Positions 1 through 8,127 of a stretch of 64,000 nt of DNA are shown one piece after another; position 1 is the first letter of the stretch, and every line of letters begins with the position of its first letter. A model generated the notes under the pieces. The model ran no database searches, was not told where the DNA came from, and saw only the letters and a list, made by a program, of their open reading frames with translations. The position numbers and the translations under genes are program-made. The stretch covers positions 496,001 through 560,000 of the forward strand of contig NZ_FOFL01000001.1 of NCBI RefSeq assembly GCF_900110945.1, read 5' to 3'. Origin of the DNA: Devosia sp. YR412. Lineage in GTDB: Bacteria; Pseudomonadota; Alphaproteobacteria; Rhizobiales; Devosiaceae.

Positions 1-1130
1 TCGACCTCTATGACGACAAGGCCTTCAATAACCTCCAGACCCAGTTGACCGGCTCGCGCTTCGCCCAGGTCATGGTGCCCATCGTCGACAGCCTCACCGG
101 CATCGCCATGGCCATTGTCGTGGTGGTCGGCGGCTCGCTGGTGCTCAATGGCAGCCTCGAGATCGGCGTCATCGTCGCCTTCATCTTCTATATCCAGCGC
201 TTCTTCGACCCGATCCGCTCGCTGACCATGCAATATTCGATCATGCAGCGCGCCATGACCTCGGGCCGCCGCATCACCGAAGTGCTCGATGTCCCGTCCT
301 CGATCAATGACAAGCCCGATGCCGTCACGCTGGACCGCAGCATGGACGGCTCGGTCGAATTCCGCGACGTGGTCTTCGGCTATCACCCCGACCGCCCGGT
401 GCTGAAGAATGTCAGCTTCACCGTCCTGCCCGGCGAAACCGTCGCTCTGGTCGGTCCCACCGGTTCCGGCAAGACCTCGGCCATGTCACTGGTGCATCGC
501 TTCTACGAAGTGGACTCCGGCGCCGTGCTGGTCGGCGGCCATGACGTGCGCGACGTGACCCAGGAGTCGCTGGGCGAACAGGTCGCCATGGTGCTGCAGG
601 AGCCCTTCCTGTTCACCGGCTCGATCTTTGACAACATCCGCTACAACAAGGCGTCCGCCACCCGCGAACAGGTCATCAATGCCGCCGTCGCAGTCGGCGC
701 GCATGATTTCATCATGCGCATCCCCGGCGATTACGACAGCATTCTCGAACAGCGCGGCTCCAACCTCTCCCTCGGCCAGCGCCAGCTGCTGAGCTTTGCC
801 CGCGCCCTCGTCGCCGATGCCAAAATCCTCGTCCTCGATGAGGCCACCGCCAATATCGACTCCTATACCGAGCGCCAGATCCAGAAGGCCCTGCTCACGC
901 TGCTCGAAGGCCGTACTGGCATGGTCATCGCCCACCGCCTCGCCACCATCCGCGGCGCCGACCGCATCATCGTGCTGCAGAACGGCGAGCTGATCGAGAC
1001 CGGCAATCACGACGAGCTGATGGAAAAGAACGGCCTCTATTCCAAGCTCTACAACATGAACTACGCCAGCTTCGACGACATTCCCGACGAACTGGTTACC
1101 CAGGCCAATGCGAAAGCGGCGAGCACCTGA
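1..1130 (+). CDS. ABC exporter (fused permease/ATPase), 3' part only
   Basis: C-terminal part of a type I ABC exporter subunit, cut by the window edge; the frame is open from base 3 and no credible start is visible. The first ~75 residues carry the last membrane helices. The nucleotide-binding domain follows: Walker A GPTGSGKT (about nt 452-475), signature NLSLGQRQ (about 763-786), Walker B ILVLDEAT (about 826-849) and the H-loop histidine in IAHRL. It resembles lipid/multidrug exporters (MsbA/LmrA class), which often act as heterodimers with a neighbouring subunit. The partner would lie upstream of the window. The substrate cannot be read from this part. Confidence 0.9.
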   Translation, partial: DLYDDKAFNNLQTQLTGSRFAQVMVPIVDSLTGIAMAIVVVVGGSLVLNGSLEIGVIVAFIFYIQRFFDPIRSLTMQYSIMQRAMTSGRRITEVLDVPSSINDKPDAVTLDRSMDGSVEFRDVVFGYHPDRPVLKNVSFTVLPGETVALVGPTGSGKTSAMSLVHRFYEVDSGAVLVGGHDVRDVTQESLGEQVAMVLQEPFLFTGSIFDNIRYNKASATREQVINAAVAVGAHDFIMRIPGDYDSILEQRGSNLSLGQRQLLSFARALVADAKILVLDEATANIDSYTERQIQKALLTLLEGRTGMVIAHRLATIRGADRIIVLQNGELIETGNHDELMEKNGLYSKLYNMNYASFDDIPDELVTQANAKAAST

Positions 1131-1206
1131 AAGTCTTGCCGCACAATAATATTCTGCCGCCGTCCGGATCAGGATGCTAGACGGTCTCACCTTGGGAGAG
1201 ATCCAT

Positions 1207-2502
1207 ATGCGCCTTGTCCTTGTCATAGCTCTGCTGCTGTCCACTGCACCGGCCTTTGCCGCCGACGCGGTCATTTACAAGGGCACGTTGGGAGGCAAGG
1301 ACATTGTCGTCGAGCTGACCGATCCGTCGGCCGACCAGGTGGTTGGGCGCTACAGCTATCTGTCCCAGGGCGGCGACATTCCCTTGAGCTCGGTCGATAC
1401 CAGCGAAGGCGTGGTCACGCTTGCAGAAGAAGCGCCCTGCACCGAAACCACCTGCGTCTTTGATGACAATTACGAGATCGTCGAGGTGCCCATCGGCGCC
1501 CACTGGCAGCTGCGCGTCAAGGACGACGGCAGCATCACCGGTGGCTGGAACCCGGCCGACGGCAGCGCCGTGCTCGATATCGAACTGACCGAAGTGGCCC
1601 GTCGCACGCTGCCCGAAGACATGGCCATCACTCCTGCTGATCTGGCCGATAGCGCCTGGGTCGCCTCCTATGACAATCCGGCCGCCTTCTCGCGTGACAG
1701 CGCGCCTTATGATTTTGCCAAGATGGACGTCGCGCTAACCGAGGGTCCGACCCGGACCATGGACGGCAATAGCTATCGCGACGTGATCGATCCGCGCTCC
1801 AAATTCCCTTTCCCGCGCGTCGTTGCCTTTGCCGACGGCAGCCCGGTTGAGGCCGCCAATACACGGCTGGCTGCGCGCCACGCCCAGATCAACATGAGCG
1901 CCTTTGCCTGCCTGTCCAAGGCCTATGCCGGCCTCGGCTATCGGGACGGCATGGGCGGTGGCGGCCTCGGCGATTTCGATGGCGAAAGCATCGAGATTGC
2001 CTATCTCTCCCCCACCGTCATCAACTGGACCGAGACCGGCAGCACCTATTGCGGCGGCGCCTATCCCAACAATCACTTCGACAGCTATATCATCGACGCC
2101 AGGACAGGTGCAGACTTTGCCCTGGGCTGGGTGCTCAAGGATTGGATCGCCACCGCGGACACCACCAATTACGAGCCGGTGACCGACCAGGCTGCCGCGC
2201 TCGAAAATCCGAACGGCTACCTCTTTGCCCCTGGCCAGCCGCTGATCGACTATGCCTTGGCCTATCTCGACGAAGCCGGCCTTGATCCCGACCTTGCCAG
2301 CGAATGCCAGCTTCCAGACCTCATCGCCGAGGGCAATCTCGGCTTCCGCTTTGCCCCCGAAAACAAGCTGGTCTTTGCCATTACCGGCCTGGCCCATGCC
2401 AATTTTGCCTGCAGTGAGGATGTGCTGACCGTCAGCCTCAGCGACATTCCCGAACTGCTCGCCCTCACGGCCAGCGACTATTTCCCCGATCTCGCCAATT
2501 AG
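1207..2502 (+). CDS. Secreted protein with DUF3298/RsiV-like C-terminus
   Basis: 431-residue exported protein. I chose the ATG at 1207 because it follows GGGAGAG at the right distance and opens directly into a signal peptide ending around AFAA; the in-frame ATG at 1174 would put 11 extra residues in front. The C-terminal half, around 'YIIDARTGADFALGWVL' and the final ~60 residues, has the rhythm of DUF3298/RsiV-type periplasmic domains (inferred by eye, not searched). There is a close cysteine pair in PCTETTC. It is probably a stand-alone periplasmic protein of unknown role; its neighbours give no clue. Confidence 0.75.
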   Translation: MRLVLVIALLLSTAPAFAADAVIYKGTLGGKDIVVELTDPSADQVVGRYSYLSQGGDIPLSSVDTSEGVVTLAEEAPCTETTCVFDDNYEIVEVPIGAHWQLRVKDDGSITGGWNPADGSAVLDIELTEVARRTLPEDMAITPADLADSAWVASYDNPAAFSRDSAPYDFAKMDVALTEGPTRTMDGNSYRDVIDPRSKFPFPRVVAFADGSPVEAANTRLAARHAQINMSAFACLSKAYAGLGYRDGMGGGGLGDFDGESIEIAYLSPTVINWTETGSTYCGGAYPNNHFDSYIIDARTGADFALGWVLKDWIATADTTNYEPVTDQAAALENPNGYLFAPGQPLIDYALAYLDEAGLDPDLASECQLPDLIAEGNLGFRFAPENKLVFAITGLAHANFACSEDVLTVSLSDIPELLALTASDYFPDLAN

Positions 2503-2586
2503 TTCGGCATCCCCTCTTGCCGCATAAGCCATGGCGCTCGCTATCTGGCGGGCGCATGAAGCCTTTGTGACACAAAGGATTTTCGC

Positions 2587-3324
2587 ATGAGCCTGCCGAT
2601 TGCCATTGCCCTGCTGTTCTCGGTCTTCCTGACCTCGACCCTCTCGGGCGTCTTCGGCATGGCAGGTGGCCTCGTCCTGCTCGGCATCCTCCTGATGATC
2701 CTGCCGGTCGGCACCGCCATTGCCGTGCAGGGCGCTATCCAGATCATCGCCAATGGCTCGCGCGCCATTTTTTCCCGCGCCTTCATCGACTGGAAAATCC
2801 TCGGCTTTATCACCCTCGGCCTCGTCGCTGCCGGTGTCATCCTCTGGATCGTGCGCTACACGCCCGATCTCGCCACGGTCTGCATCGCCATCGGTCTGAT
2901 GCCCATCCTGGTCTGGATTCCCAAGGACTGGCTGGCTCTCGATGCCAGCAAGCCGCATCACGCCTTTTTGTGCGGCCTGCTCGGCGGCGGCCTTAACCTC
3001 GCCGTCGGCGTCTCGGGCCCCACCGTCGACATTTTCTTCATCCGCACCATGATGGACCGCCGCGCCATCGTCGCCACCAAGGCCGCCACCCAGGTCATCT
3101 CGCATGCCTCCAAGGTTGTGTTCTACTGGGGCGCCGCCGGCATCCTGACGCCCTTCGAATGGTTCGCCATTGCCATGGCCGCGCCCTTCGCCATCGCCGG
3201 CACCAGCGCCGGCCATTGGATACTGCAGCGCCTGACCGATGCCAATTTCCGCAAATGGACCCGCTGGGTGGTCACCGCCATCGGGATTTTCTATATGGCG
3301 CGCGGCATTTCCTTGCTGATCTGA
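2587..3324 (+). CDS. TSUP (TauE/SafE) family membrane transporter
   Basis: 245-residue inner-membrane protein with seven to eight hydrophobic segments and two half-repeats, as in the TauE/SafE sulfite/organosulfonate exporter family (TSUP). The glycine-rich motif 'LSGVFGMAGGLVLLG' near residues 18-33 and a second 'GVSGPTVDIFF' near 140-150 fit the family. A ribosome site AAGGA lies 8 bases before the ATG. A LysR regulator gene begins 32 bp downstream on the same strand, so the regulator may control this transporter. The substrate is not visible from sequence; export of a sulfur compound is only the family default. Confidence 0.8.
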   Translation: MSLPIAIALLFSVFLTSTLSGVFGMAGGLVLLGILLMILPVGTAIAVQGAIQIIANGSRAIFSRAFIDWKILGFITLGLVAAGVILWIVRYTPDLATVCIAIGLMPILVWIPKDWLALDASKPHHAFLCGLLGGGLNLAVGVSGPTVDIFFIRTMMDRRAIVATKAATQVISHASKVVFYWGAAGILTPFEWFAIAMAAPFAIAGTSAGHWILQRLTDANFRKWTRWVVTAIGIFYMARGISLLI

Positions 3325-3356
3325 CGCCGATCAGTATGGTGCCCTCGGGAGACGAC

Positions 3357-4268
3357 ATGGCACCTTTTGATAGCGTTACGGCGCGCCTCATTCTTTTATT
3401 GGCCGAAACCGGCTCGATCGGCCGCGCCGCAGAGCGCGAGGGCATTGCCTCCTCGGCTGTCAGCCGCCGCGTCTCCGATCTCGAAAGCCGGCTTGGCGTC
3501 GTGCTGTTCGATCGTTCGGCCCAGGGCGTCAAACTGACTAGCGCCGGCGAGGCCTATGCCGAAGGCTGCCGGCTGGTGCTCCGCTCCATTGCCGATCTCG
3601 ACGTGGTGATGGCCGATTTCGGCTCCGGCCTGCGCGGCAGCCTGCGGCTCGCCTGCACCAGCTCGGCACTAACCGGCCGCCTGCCGGAGCTTCTGGCGCG
3701 CTATGCCGCCAAGCATCCTGGCATCACCCTCGATATCCAGGAAATGATGGCCGCAAAGGCGCTACTGGCGCTCGACGAGGGCAGGGCGGATGTGGCGATT
3801 GTTTCGGACAATTACGACTTCACCCGCTTCGAGATCAAACCCTTCGAGGACGATCGCGTCTGGGTTCTCGCGCCACCTGATCACCCGCTGGCCGCCAGCA
3901 TCGAGCCGCGCAAGGATATCCAGTTTGCCCAGGTGATGGACCACCCCATCGTCGGCATCCATCAGGTCGGCTCGCTTAATCGCCTGCTCGGCGAAGCCTC
4001 CGAAAAGGCCGGCAAGCCATTGGTCGAAAGCGTCCGCGTTGAGAGCTTCCCAGCCCTGGTGCGCATGGTTGAAGCCGGCTTCGGCATCGGTTTCCTCCGC
4101 TCGACAAGCCTCCATCTCCTTGCCGGCACCGACCTGGTCTGCGCCCCGCTCGCCGAACCCTGGGCCCTGCGCCAACTCTTGGTCGCCCGCCGCAAGACCA
4201 GTCCGCTGTCGGCCGCAATGAAAAGCTTCATCGCGCTGTGCAGCGAGACCTATGTCCCTAGTGTTTAG
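3357..4268 (+). CDS. LysR-family transcriptional regulator
   Basis: 303-residue LysR-type regulator. The N-terminal winged helix-turn-helix (about residues 5-60) contains 'GSIGRAAEREGIASSAVSRR', followed by 'LESRLGVVLFDRS', both classic. The remainder is the periplasmic-binding-like effector domain. The reading frame stays open upstream into the TSUP gene; the start at 3357 is chosen because it follows TCGGGAG and begins at the usual position before the HTH (an in-frame ATG at 3336 is possible). It is co-oriented with the TSUP gene rather than divergent, which is less common for LysR pairs. Confidence 0.88.
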   Translation: MAPFDSVTARLILLLAETGSIGRAAEREGIASSAVSRRVSDLESRLGVVLFDRSAQGVKLTSAGEAYAEGCRLVLRSIADLDVVMADFGSGLRGSLRLACTSSALTGRLPELLARYAAKHPGITLDIQEMMAAKALLALDEGRADVAIVSDNYDFTRFEIKPFEDDRVWVLAPPDHPLAASIEPRKDIQFAQVMDHPIVGIHQVGSLNRLLGEASEKAGKPLVESVRVESFPALVRMVEAGFGIGFLRSTSLHLLAGTDLVCAPLAEPWALRQLLVARRKTSPLSAAMKSFIALCSETYVPSV

Positions 4269-4291
4269 CCGTGAGGCCGGCGCTTAAACCC

Positions 4292-4421
4292 ACCCCCCCA
4301 CCCGACCCCCTACGGGGGCCACCCTCCCCACACGGGGGAGGGTTAAGGGGCATCGAGGCCGCTGAACTCTCCTCTCCCTCCCCTGAATGGGGAGGGTGGC
4401 CCCAGAGGGGTCGGGTGGTGT
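4292..4421. repeat. GC-rich palindromic intergenic repeat, copy 1
   Basis: An outer inverted repeat pairs CCACCCGACCCC with GGGGTCGGGTGG at the two ends, and inside it lie CCCTCCCC/GGGGAGGG half-repeats. It has no coding capacity. It resembles the abundant palindromic elements between genes of rhizobial genomes and shares CTCTCCCCT/GGGGAGAG cores with copies at 11618, 21430 and 62320. A transcript from either strand would fold into a long hairpin, so it may stop transcription between the LysR gene and the copper genes. Confidence 0.75.
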
Positions 4422-4493
4422 GATGGTTGACCCGGATCATCGGGCGATCTGATTGCGACACTTCACCCCTTCCACCCGCCGCGCCGACAATCT

Positions 4494-4889
4494 ATGACTG
4501 CCGCCATGCACACCAGACGCAGCATCACCAGAGAGATCGGGACGGCACTCGCCGTGCTGGCCATCTATCTGCTGACGCTGCTGGCGCCATTGCATCAGGC
4601 CCGCGCCAGCCAGCTGGTGTTCGAAGAGCTCGGCTATACCACCACCACCACCGGCTGGGTGCTCTGCACGCCCCAGGGCGCTACCGGCGACGACAGCGAT
4701 ATCTCCATCGCCAAATGCCCCGCCGCCGGCATCGGCAAGCAGGACCTCATCCTGCCCAGCCTCACCGTCCTGCCGGCCGGTCTCGATATCATCGCCGTCG
4801 CCGCAACCTTGCCGCCGGTCACGCAGGCGTTTCTGCCCGCGCAGACGGCGCCGCCCAGCGGTCCCCGCGCCCCTCCGGCTGCGGTCTGA
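4494..4889 (+). CDS. Small exported DUF2946-like protein, copper context
   Basis: 131-residue protein with an N-terminal hydrophobic segment (about residues 17-35) ending at a plausible signal cleavage site after ARAS. The mature part has one cysteine in WVLCTPQG and one in KCPAAG and a proline/alanine-rich tail. The cysteine spacing and size recall DUF2946 proteins, which usually sit with copper genes; this was recognised by eye only. It lies 50 bp before a PCuAC copper chaperone and an SCO protein, so a role in metal handling for cytochrome oxidase is plausible. The start could also be the ATG at 4506. Confidence 0.6.
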   Translation: MTAAMHTRRSITREIGTALAVLAIYLLTLLAPLHQARASQLVFEELGYTTTTTGWVLCTPQGATGDDSDISIAKCPAAGIGKQDLILPSLTVLPAGLDIIAVAATLPPVTQAFLPAQTAPPSGPRAPPAAV

Positions 4890-4939
4890 TTTCCCGGCGC
4901 TTGCGCCATCAGACCCCTTTCGAAACCGGAATGCTCATC

Positions 4940-5422
4940 ATGATCCGTCTGCTTCGCACCGCTCTTGCGGCCGCTATCCTCATCGTCACGCCTGCCTTCG
5001 CCCATAACGGCGTCATCCATCTCGGCCCGCTCAATATTTCCGGCTCGTTCACCCGCGCCACCCTGCCCAATGCCCCGGTCGGCGGCGGCTTCCTGACCAT
5101 TGAAAACACCGGCACCGAGGCTGATCGGCTAGTCTCCGCCACCTCCAGCGCTGCCAAGGAAACCCAGATTCACGAAATGGCCATGGAAGGCGACGTTATG
5201 AAGATGCGGGCGCTGGCCGATGGCCTCGAAATCCCCGCCGGCGAAACCGTGACCCTTGCACCCGGTGGTTTCCATCTGATGTTCATGGGTCTCAACCAGG
5301 CCTTCGTCGAAGGCGAAAAGGTCACCGTGACCCTGACCTTTGAGAAGGCCGGCACGGTCGATGTCGAGCTGCCGGTGATGACCTCGGCCGCCGACGCGCC
5401 CGCCGCCGGGCATGCCCACTGA
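4940..5422 (+). CDS. Periplasmic copper chaperone PCuAC family protein
   Basis: 160-residue exported protein with a clear signal peptide (hydrophobic core, cleavage near PAFA). The mature domain has the PCuAC copper(I) ligand set: histidine and methionines in 'IHEMAMEGDVMKM' and a later HLMFM, matching the family's H-M...H-x-M pattern. A C-terminal GHAH adds histidines. The family carries copper through the periplasm to the CuA centre of cytochrome c oxidase, together with SCO. The next gene is SCO and overlaps by one base, so the two are co-translated. An in-frame ATG lies at 4931, but the GGA before it sits at better spacing for 4940. Confidence 0.88.
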   Translation: MIRLLRTALAAAILIVTPAFAHNGVIHLGPLNISGSFTRATLPNAPVGGGFLTIENTGTEADRLVSATSSAAKETQIHEMAMEGDVMKMRALADGLEIPAGETVTLAPGGFHLMFMGLNQAFVEGEKVTVTLTFEKAGTVDVELPVMTSAADAPAAGHAH

Positions 5423-6018
5423 TGGCTGCGCTTTCACGCGTCCGCACCGGCCTTTGGGCTCTGGTGGCGGTGGTCGCTCTGGTGGCCGCAGGCTTTTACG
5501 CCTATGCCGCCACCACCCGCTCTGCCCAGGCGGCCGGCCTCGGTCATGGCGACTACCAGCTGAAAACCGTTGCCGGCGAACCCTTTACCCGCGACAGCTT
5601 CAACGGCAAGCCGTCGATCCTGTTCTTCGGCTTCACCCATTGCCCCGAAGTCTGCCCGACCTCGCTGGCCGAAATCGCCTCCTGGTATGAGACGCTGGGC
5701 GACGAGGCCAAGGACCTCAACGCCTATTTCGTCACCGTAGATCCGGAGCGCGATACCGCCGCGGTACTCGGCGATTATGTCGCCTGGACCGGCAAGGTCA
5801 CCGGCCTCGTCGGCACGCCCGACGAGACGGCAAAGGCCATCAAAGCCTGGGCCGTCTATGCCGCAAAGGTCCCGCTCGAAGGCGGCGATTACACCATGGA
5901 TCACACCGCCTCGGTCTTCCTGCTCGACAAGCAGGGCGAGTTTTCCGGCACAATCGCCTACCGCGAAGACACGGCGACAGCGCTCGGCAAGCTGCGCAAT
6001 CTGTTAGCCAAGTCGTAG
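5422..6018 (+). CDS. SCO1/SenC family copper-delivery protein
   Basis: 198-residue membrane-anchored thioredoxin-fold protein. An N-terminal helix (about residues 7-27) anchors it. The copper/redox motif CPEVC lies in 'FFGFTHCPEVCPTSLAEI', and the distal histidine in MDHTAS completes the C-x3-C...H copper site of SCO proteins. It is expected to help insert copper into the CuA site of cytochrome c oxidase. Its ATG overlaps the stop of the PCuAC gene (TGATG), so the pair forms a tight operon. A hairpin terminator follows the stop codon. Confidence 0.92.
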   Translation: MAALSRVRTGLWALVAVVALVAAGFYAYAATTRSAQAAGLGHGDYQLKTVAGEPFTRDSFNGKPSILFFGFTHCPEVCPTSLAEIASWYETLGDEAKDLNAYFVTVDPERDTAAVLGDYVAWTGKVTGLVGTPDETAKAIKAWAVYAAKVPLEGGDYTMDHTASVFLLDKQGEFSGTIAYREDTATALGKLRNLLAKS

Positions 6019-6025
6019 TCAGATG

Positions 6026-6053
6026 GCCCGATCCGGTTAAATTCGGATCGGGC
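6026..6053 (+). terminator. Hairpin terminator after the SCO gene
   Basis: GCCCGATCCG pairs exactly with CGGATCGGGC across an 8-base loop, 8 bases after the SCO stop codon. There is no strong T-tract, so it may work as a weak or processing hairpin. Confidence 0.6.
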
Positions 6054-6059
6054 ACTTTA

Positions 6060-6082
6060 AAGATGACACGCTGCGTCATCTT
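6060..6082. promoter_or_regulatory. Palindrome upstream of the iron-siderophore importer
   Basis: AAGATGAC and GTCATCTT form a perfect 8-bp inverted repeat around 7 bases. It lies between the SCO terminator and the GTG start of the substrate-binding protein. It may be an operator for an iron-responsive regulator, or a second terminator, since TATCTTTT follows it. It does not match the Fur, RirA or Irr box forms I know. Confidence 0.4.
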
Positions 6083-6179
6083 ATCTTTTGACTCGCCTGG
6101 TTCACGCGGCTACCAAACCGGACAGGCGTCATCAACATTGATCGCGCTCCCGTTCACCTTTCTGGATTGGAAGCCCCTC

Positions 6180-7097
6180 GTGAAGCACACCACCATTCTC
6201 GCCGCGGCCCTTGCTGGCGCACTGTCCATGACGAGCCTCGCCATGGCGCAGGAGATCACCGTCACCCATGCCCAGGGCGAAACCACCCTGCCAGGCGTGC
6301 CGTCCAAGGTGTTGGTGCAGGACTGGGCCACGTTCGACAATCTGACGGCGCTTGGCGTTCCGGTCGCCGGCGTGCCGACTGGCAATACGCCCTCCTACCT
6401 CGCTGGCGCGGTTGCTGCTGACGCGCTGCAGCTCGGATCGCTGTTCGAGCCCGATTTCGAGGGCATTGCCGCTTCCGAATCCGACGTCTACTTCGTCAGC
6501 GCCCGTTCGGCTGCCGCATATCCGACCGCCAAGGACATCCTGCCGACTGTCGACATGTCGCTGGCCGACAATTCCGACATCATCGGTGGCATCAAGGGCA
6601 ACCTGACCCGTCTCGGCGAAATCTTCGGCCTCGAGGCCAAGGCAACCGAGCTGAACGCTGCGCTCGACGCCAAGGTCGCCGAAGCCAAGGCTGCTGCCGA
6701 AGGCAAGGGCAATGCACTGGTGCTCGTCACCAATGCCGGCAATGTCGGCGTCTATGGCCCGGATAGCCGCGTCGCCTGGATCCACAACCAGGTCGGCATT
6801 CCCTCGGCCATGGCTGACGTCGAAGACGGCGATCACGGTGGCGACGGCGTCTCCTTCGAATTCATCCTCGAAACCAATCCCGACTGGCTGTTTGTCGTCG
6901 ACCGCGACGCTGGCGTCGGCACCGGCGGCAATGCTGCCGCAATGGCCCTGCTCGACAACGAGCTGGTCAACCAGACCACGGCTGCCAAGGAAGGTCACGT
7001 CGTCTATCTCGATCCCCAGCCTGCCTATATCACCATGCATGGCTATCAGGGCGTGATGCAGTTGCTTGACCAGGTCATTGCCGGTCTCAACAGCTAA
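6180..7097 (+). CDS. Iron-siderophore ABC transporter substrate-binding protein (FatB/YclQ-like)
   Basis: 305-residue periplasmic binding protein. The GTG at 6180 starts an ordinary signal peptide cleaved near AMAQ; the open frame further upstream (from 6063) has no such feature. There is no lipobox cysteine, so it is periplasmic and soluble. The mature part is a class III fold like FatB/CeuE/YclQ, with 'QDWATFDNLTALGVPVAG' at the start of the first lobe and a helical linker rich in Ala/Lys. It should capture a ferric siderophore and pass it to the permease pair and ATPase that follow. A strong terminator separates it from the first permease. Confidence 0.85.
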   Translation: MKHTTILAAALAGALSMTSLAMAQEITVTHAQGETTLPGVPSKVLVQDWATFDNLTALGVPVAGVPTGNTPSYLAGAVAADALQLGSLFEPDFEGIAASESDVYFVSARSAAAYPTAKDILPTVDMSLADNSDIIGGIKGNLTRLGEIFGLEAKATELNAALDAKVAEAKAAAEGKGNALVLVTNAGNVGVYGPDSRVAWIHNQVGIPSAMADVEDGDHGGDGVSFEFILETNPDWLFVVDRDAGVGTGGNAAAMALLDNELVNQTTAAKEGHVVYLDPQPAYITMHGYQGVMQLLDQVIAGLNS

Positions 7098-7113
7098 GCT
7101 GGCCGATCGATCT

Positions 7114-7146
7114 GCCCGGGTGCCAATGGCGCCCGGGCCTTTTCTT
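7114..7146 (+). terminator. Intra-operon terminator/attenuator
   Basis: GCCCGGGTGCC pairs with GGCGCCCGGGC (one G-U pair) around a 3-base loop and is followed by CTTTTCTT. It lies between the binding-protein gene and the first permease, so most transcripts may end here and some read on into the membrane components. Confidence 0.8.
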
Positions 7147-7164
7147 GCAGTGGAAGGTTGACCG

Positions 7165-8127
7165 GTGCGCCTGCTCATCCTCGCCGTGATGGCGACCCTG
7201 GCCCTGGCCGCCATCAGCCTGTTTGTCGGTGTCAGCGACGTATCGGTTGCGACCCTGCTGTCGGGCAGTTCGGAGGGCCGCGCCATGCAGGTCCTCCTGA
7301 TCAGCCGCGTCCCGCGCACCCTCGCAATCATCCTCGCCGGCTCGTCCATGGCCGTGGCGGGTCTCGTCATGCAGATGGTGGTGCGCAATCGCTTCGTCGA
7401 ACCCTCGACCGCCGGCACCACTGAATCCGCCAGCCTCGGTTTTCTCGTTGCCACGATTTTCGTGCCCGGCTGGCCGCTGATGGGCAAGATGCTGATCTCG
7501 GCCGGCTTTGCCCTGGCCGGCACGGCGCTGTTCCTCCGCATCCTGCGTGCCGTGCCCTTGCGCGACGTGATGCTGGTGCCGCTGGTCGGCATCATGCTGG
7601 GCGGCATCATCGGCGCCGTCACCAGTTTCTTTGCCTATCGCTTCGAGCTGCTGCCCTCACTGCTGGCTTGGACCATGGGGGACTTCTCCGGCATCCTGCG
7701 CGGCAATTACGAGCTGCTGTGGATCGGCCTCGGCTGCGGCGTGCTGGCCTATATCTTTGCCGACCGCTTCACTGTCGCCGGCATGGGCAAGGATTTCACC
7801 ACCAATCTCGGCCTCAACTACCAGCAGGTCATGGTGCTCGGCCTTGTCCTCGTCTCGTTGATCAGCGCCGTGGTGCTGGTGTCGGCTGGCTCCATCCCAT
7901 TCCTCGGCCTGATCATCCCCAATCTGGTCAGCCTGATGGTCGGCGACAATATGCGCCGCACCGTGCCCTGGGTGGCGGTGATGGGCGCGGGGTTCGTTTT
8001 GGCCTGCGATATCCTCGGCCGCCTGATCCGCTACCCCTATGAAATCCCGATCAGCGTCGTCGTCGGCGTCATCGGCAGCGCCATCTTCCTTTATCTCCTG
8101 CTGCGGACGCGTCGCCATGCAGCCTGA
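7165..8127 (+). CDS. Iron-siderophore ABC transporter permease (FecCD family), first subunit
   Basis: 320-residue polytopic membrane protein with about nine hydrophobic helices. Family landmarks are 'RVPRTLAIILAGSSMAVAG' near residues 50-68, 'NLGLNYQQVMVLG' for the ATPase contact loop, and 'ISAVVLVSAGSIPFLGLIIP' near 230-250. It begins with GTG after GGAAGG and overlaps the next permease by 11 bp. With its partner it forms the membrane channel for the ferric siderophore captured by the upstream binding protein. Confidence 0.9.
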   Translation: MRLLILAVMATLALAAISLFVGVSDVSVATLLSGSSEGRAMQVLLISRVPRTLAIILAGSSMAVAGLVMQMVVRNRFVEPSTAGTTESASLGFLVATIFVPGWPLMGKMLISAGFALAGTALFLRILRAVPLRDVMLVPLVGIMLGGIIGAVTSFFAYRFELLPSLLAWTMGDFSGILRGNYELLWIGLGCGVLAYIFADRFTVAGMGKDFTTNLGLNYQQVMVLGLVLVSLISAVVLVSAGSIPFLGLIIPNLVSLMVGDNMRRTVPWVAVMGAGFVLACDILGRLIRYPYEIPISVVVGVIGSAIFLYLLLRTRRHAA

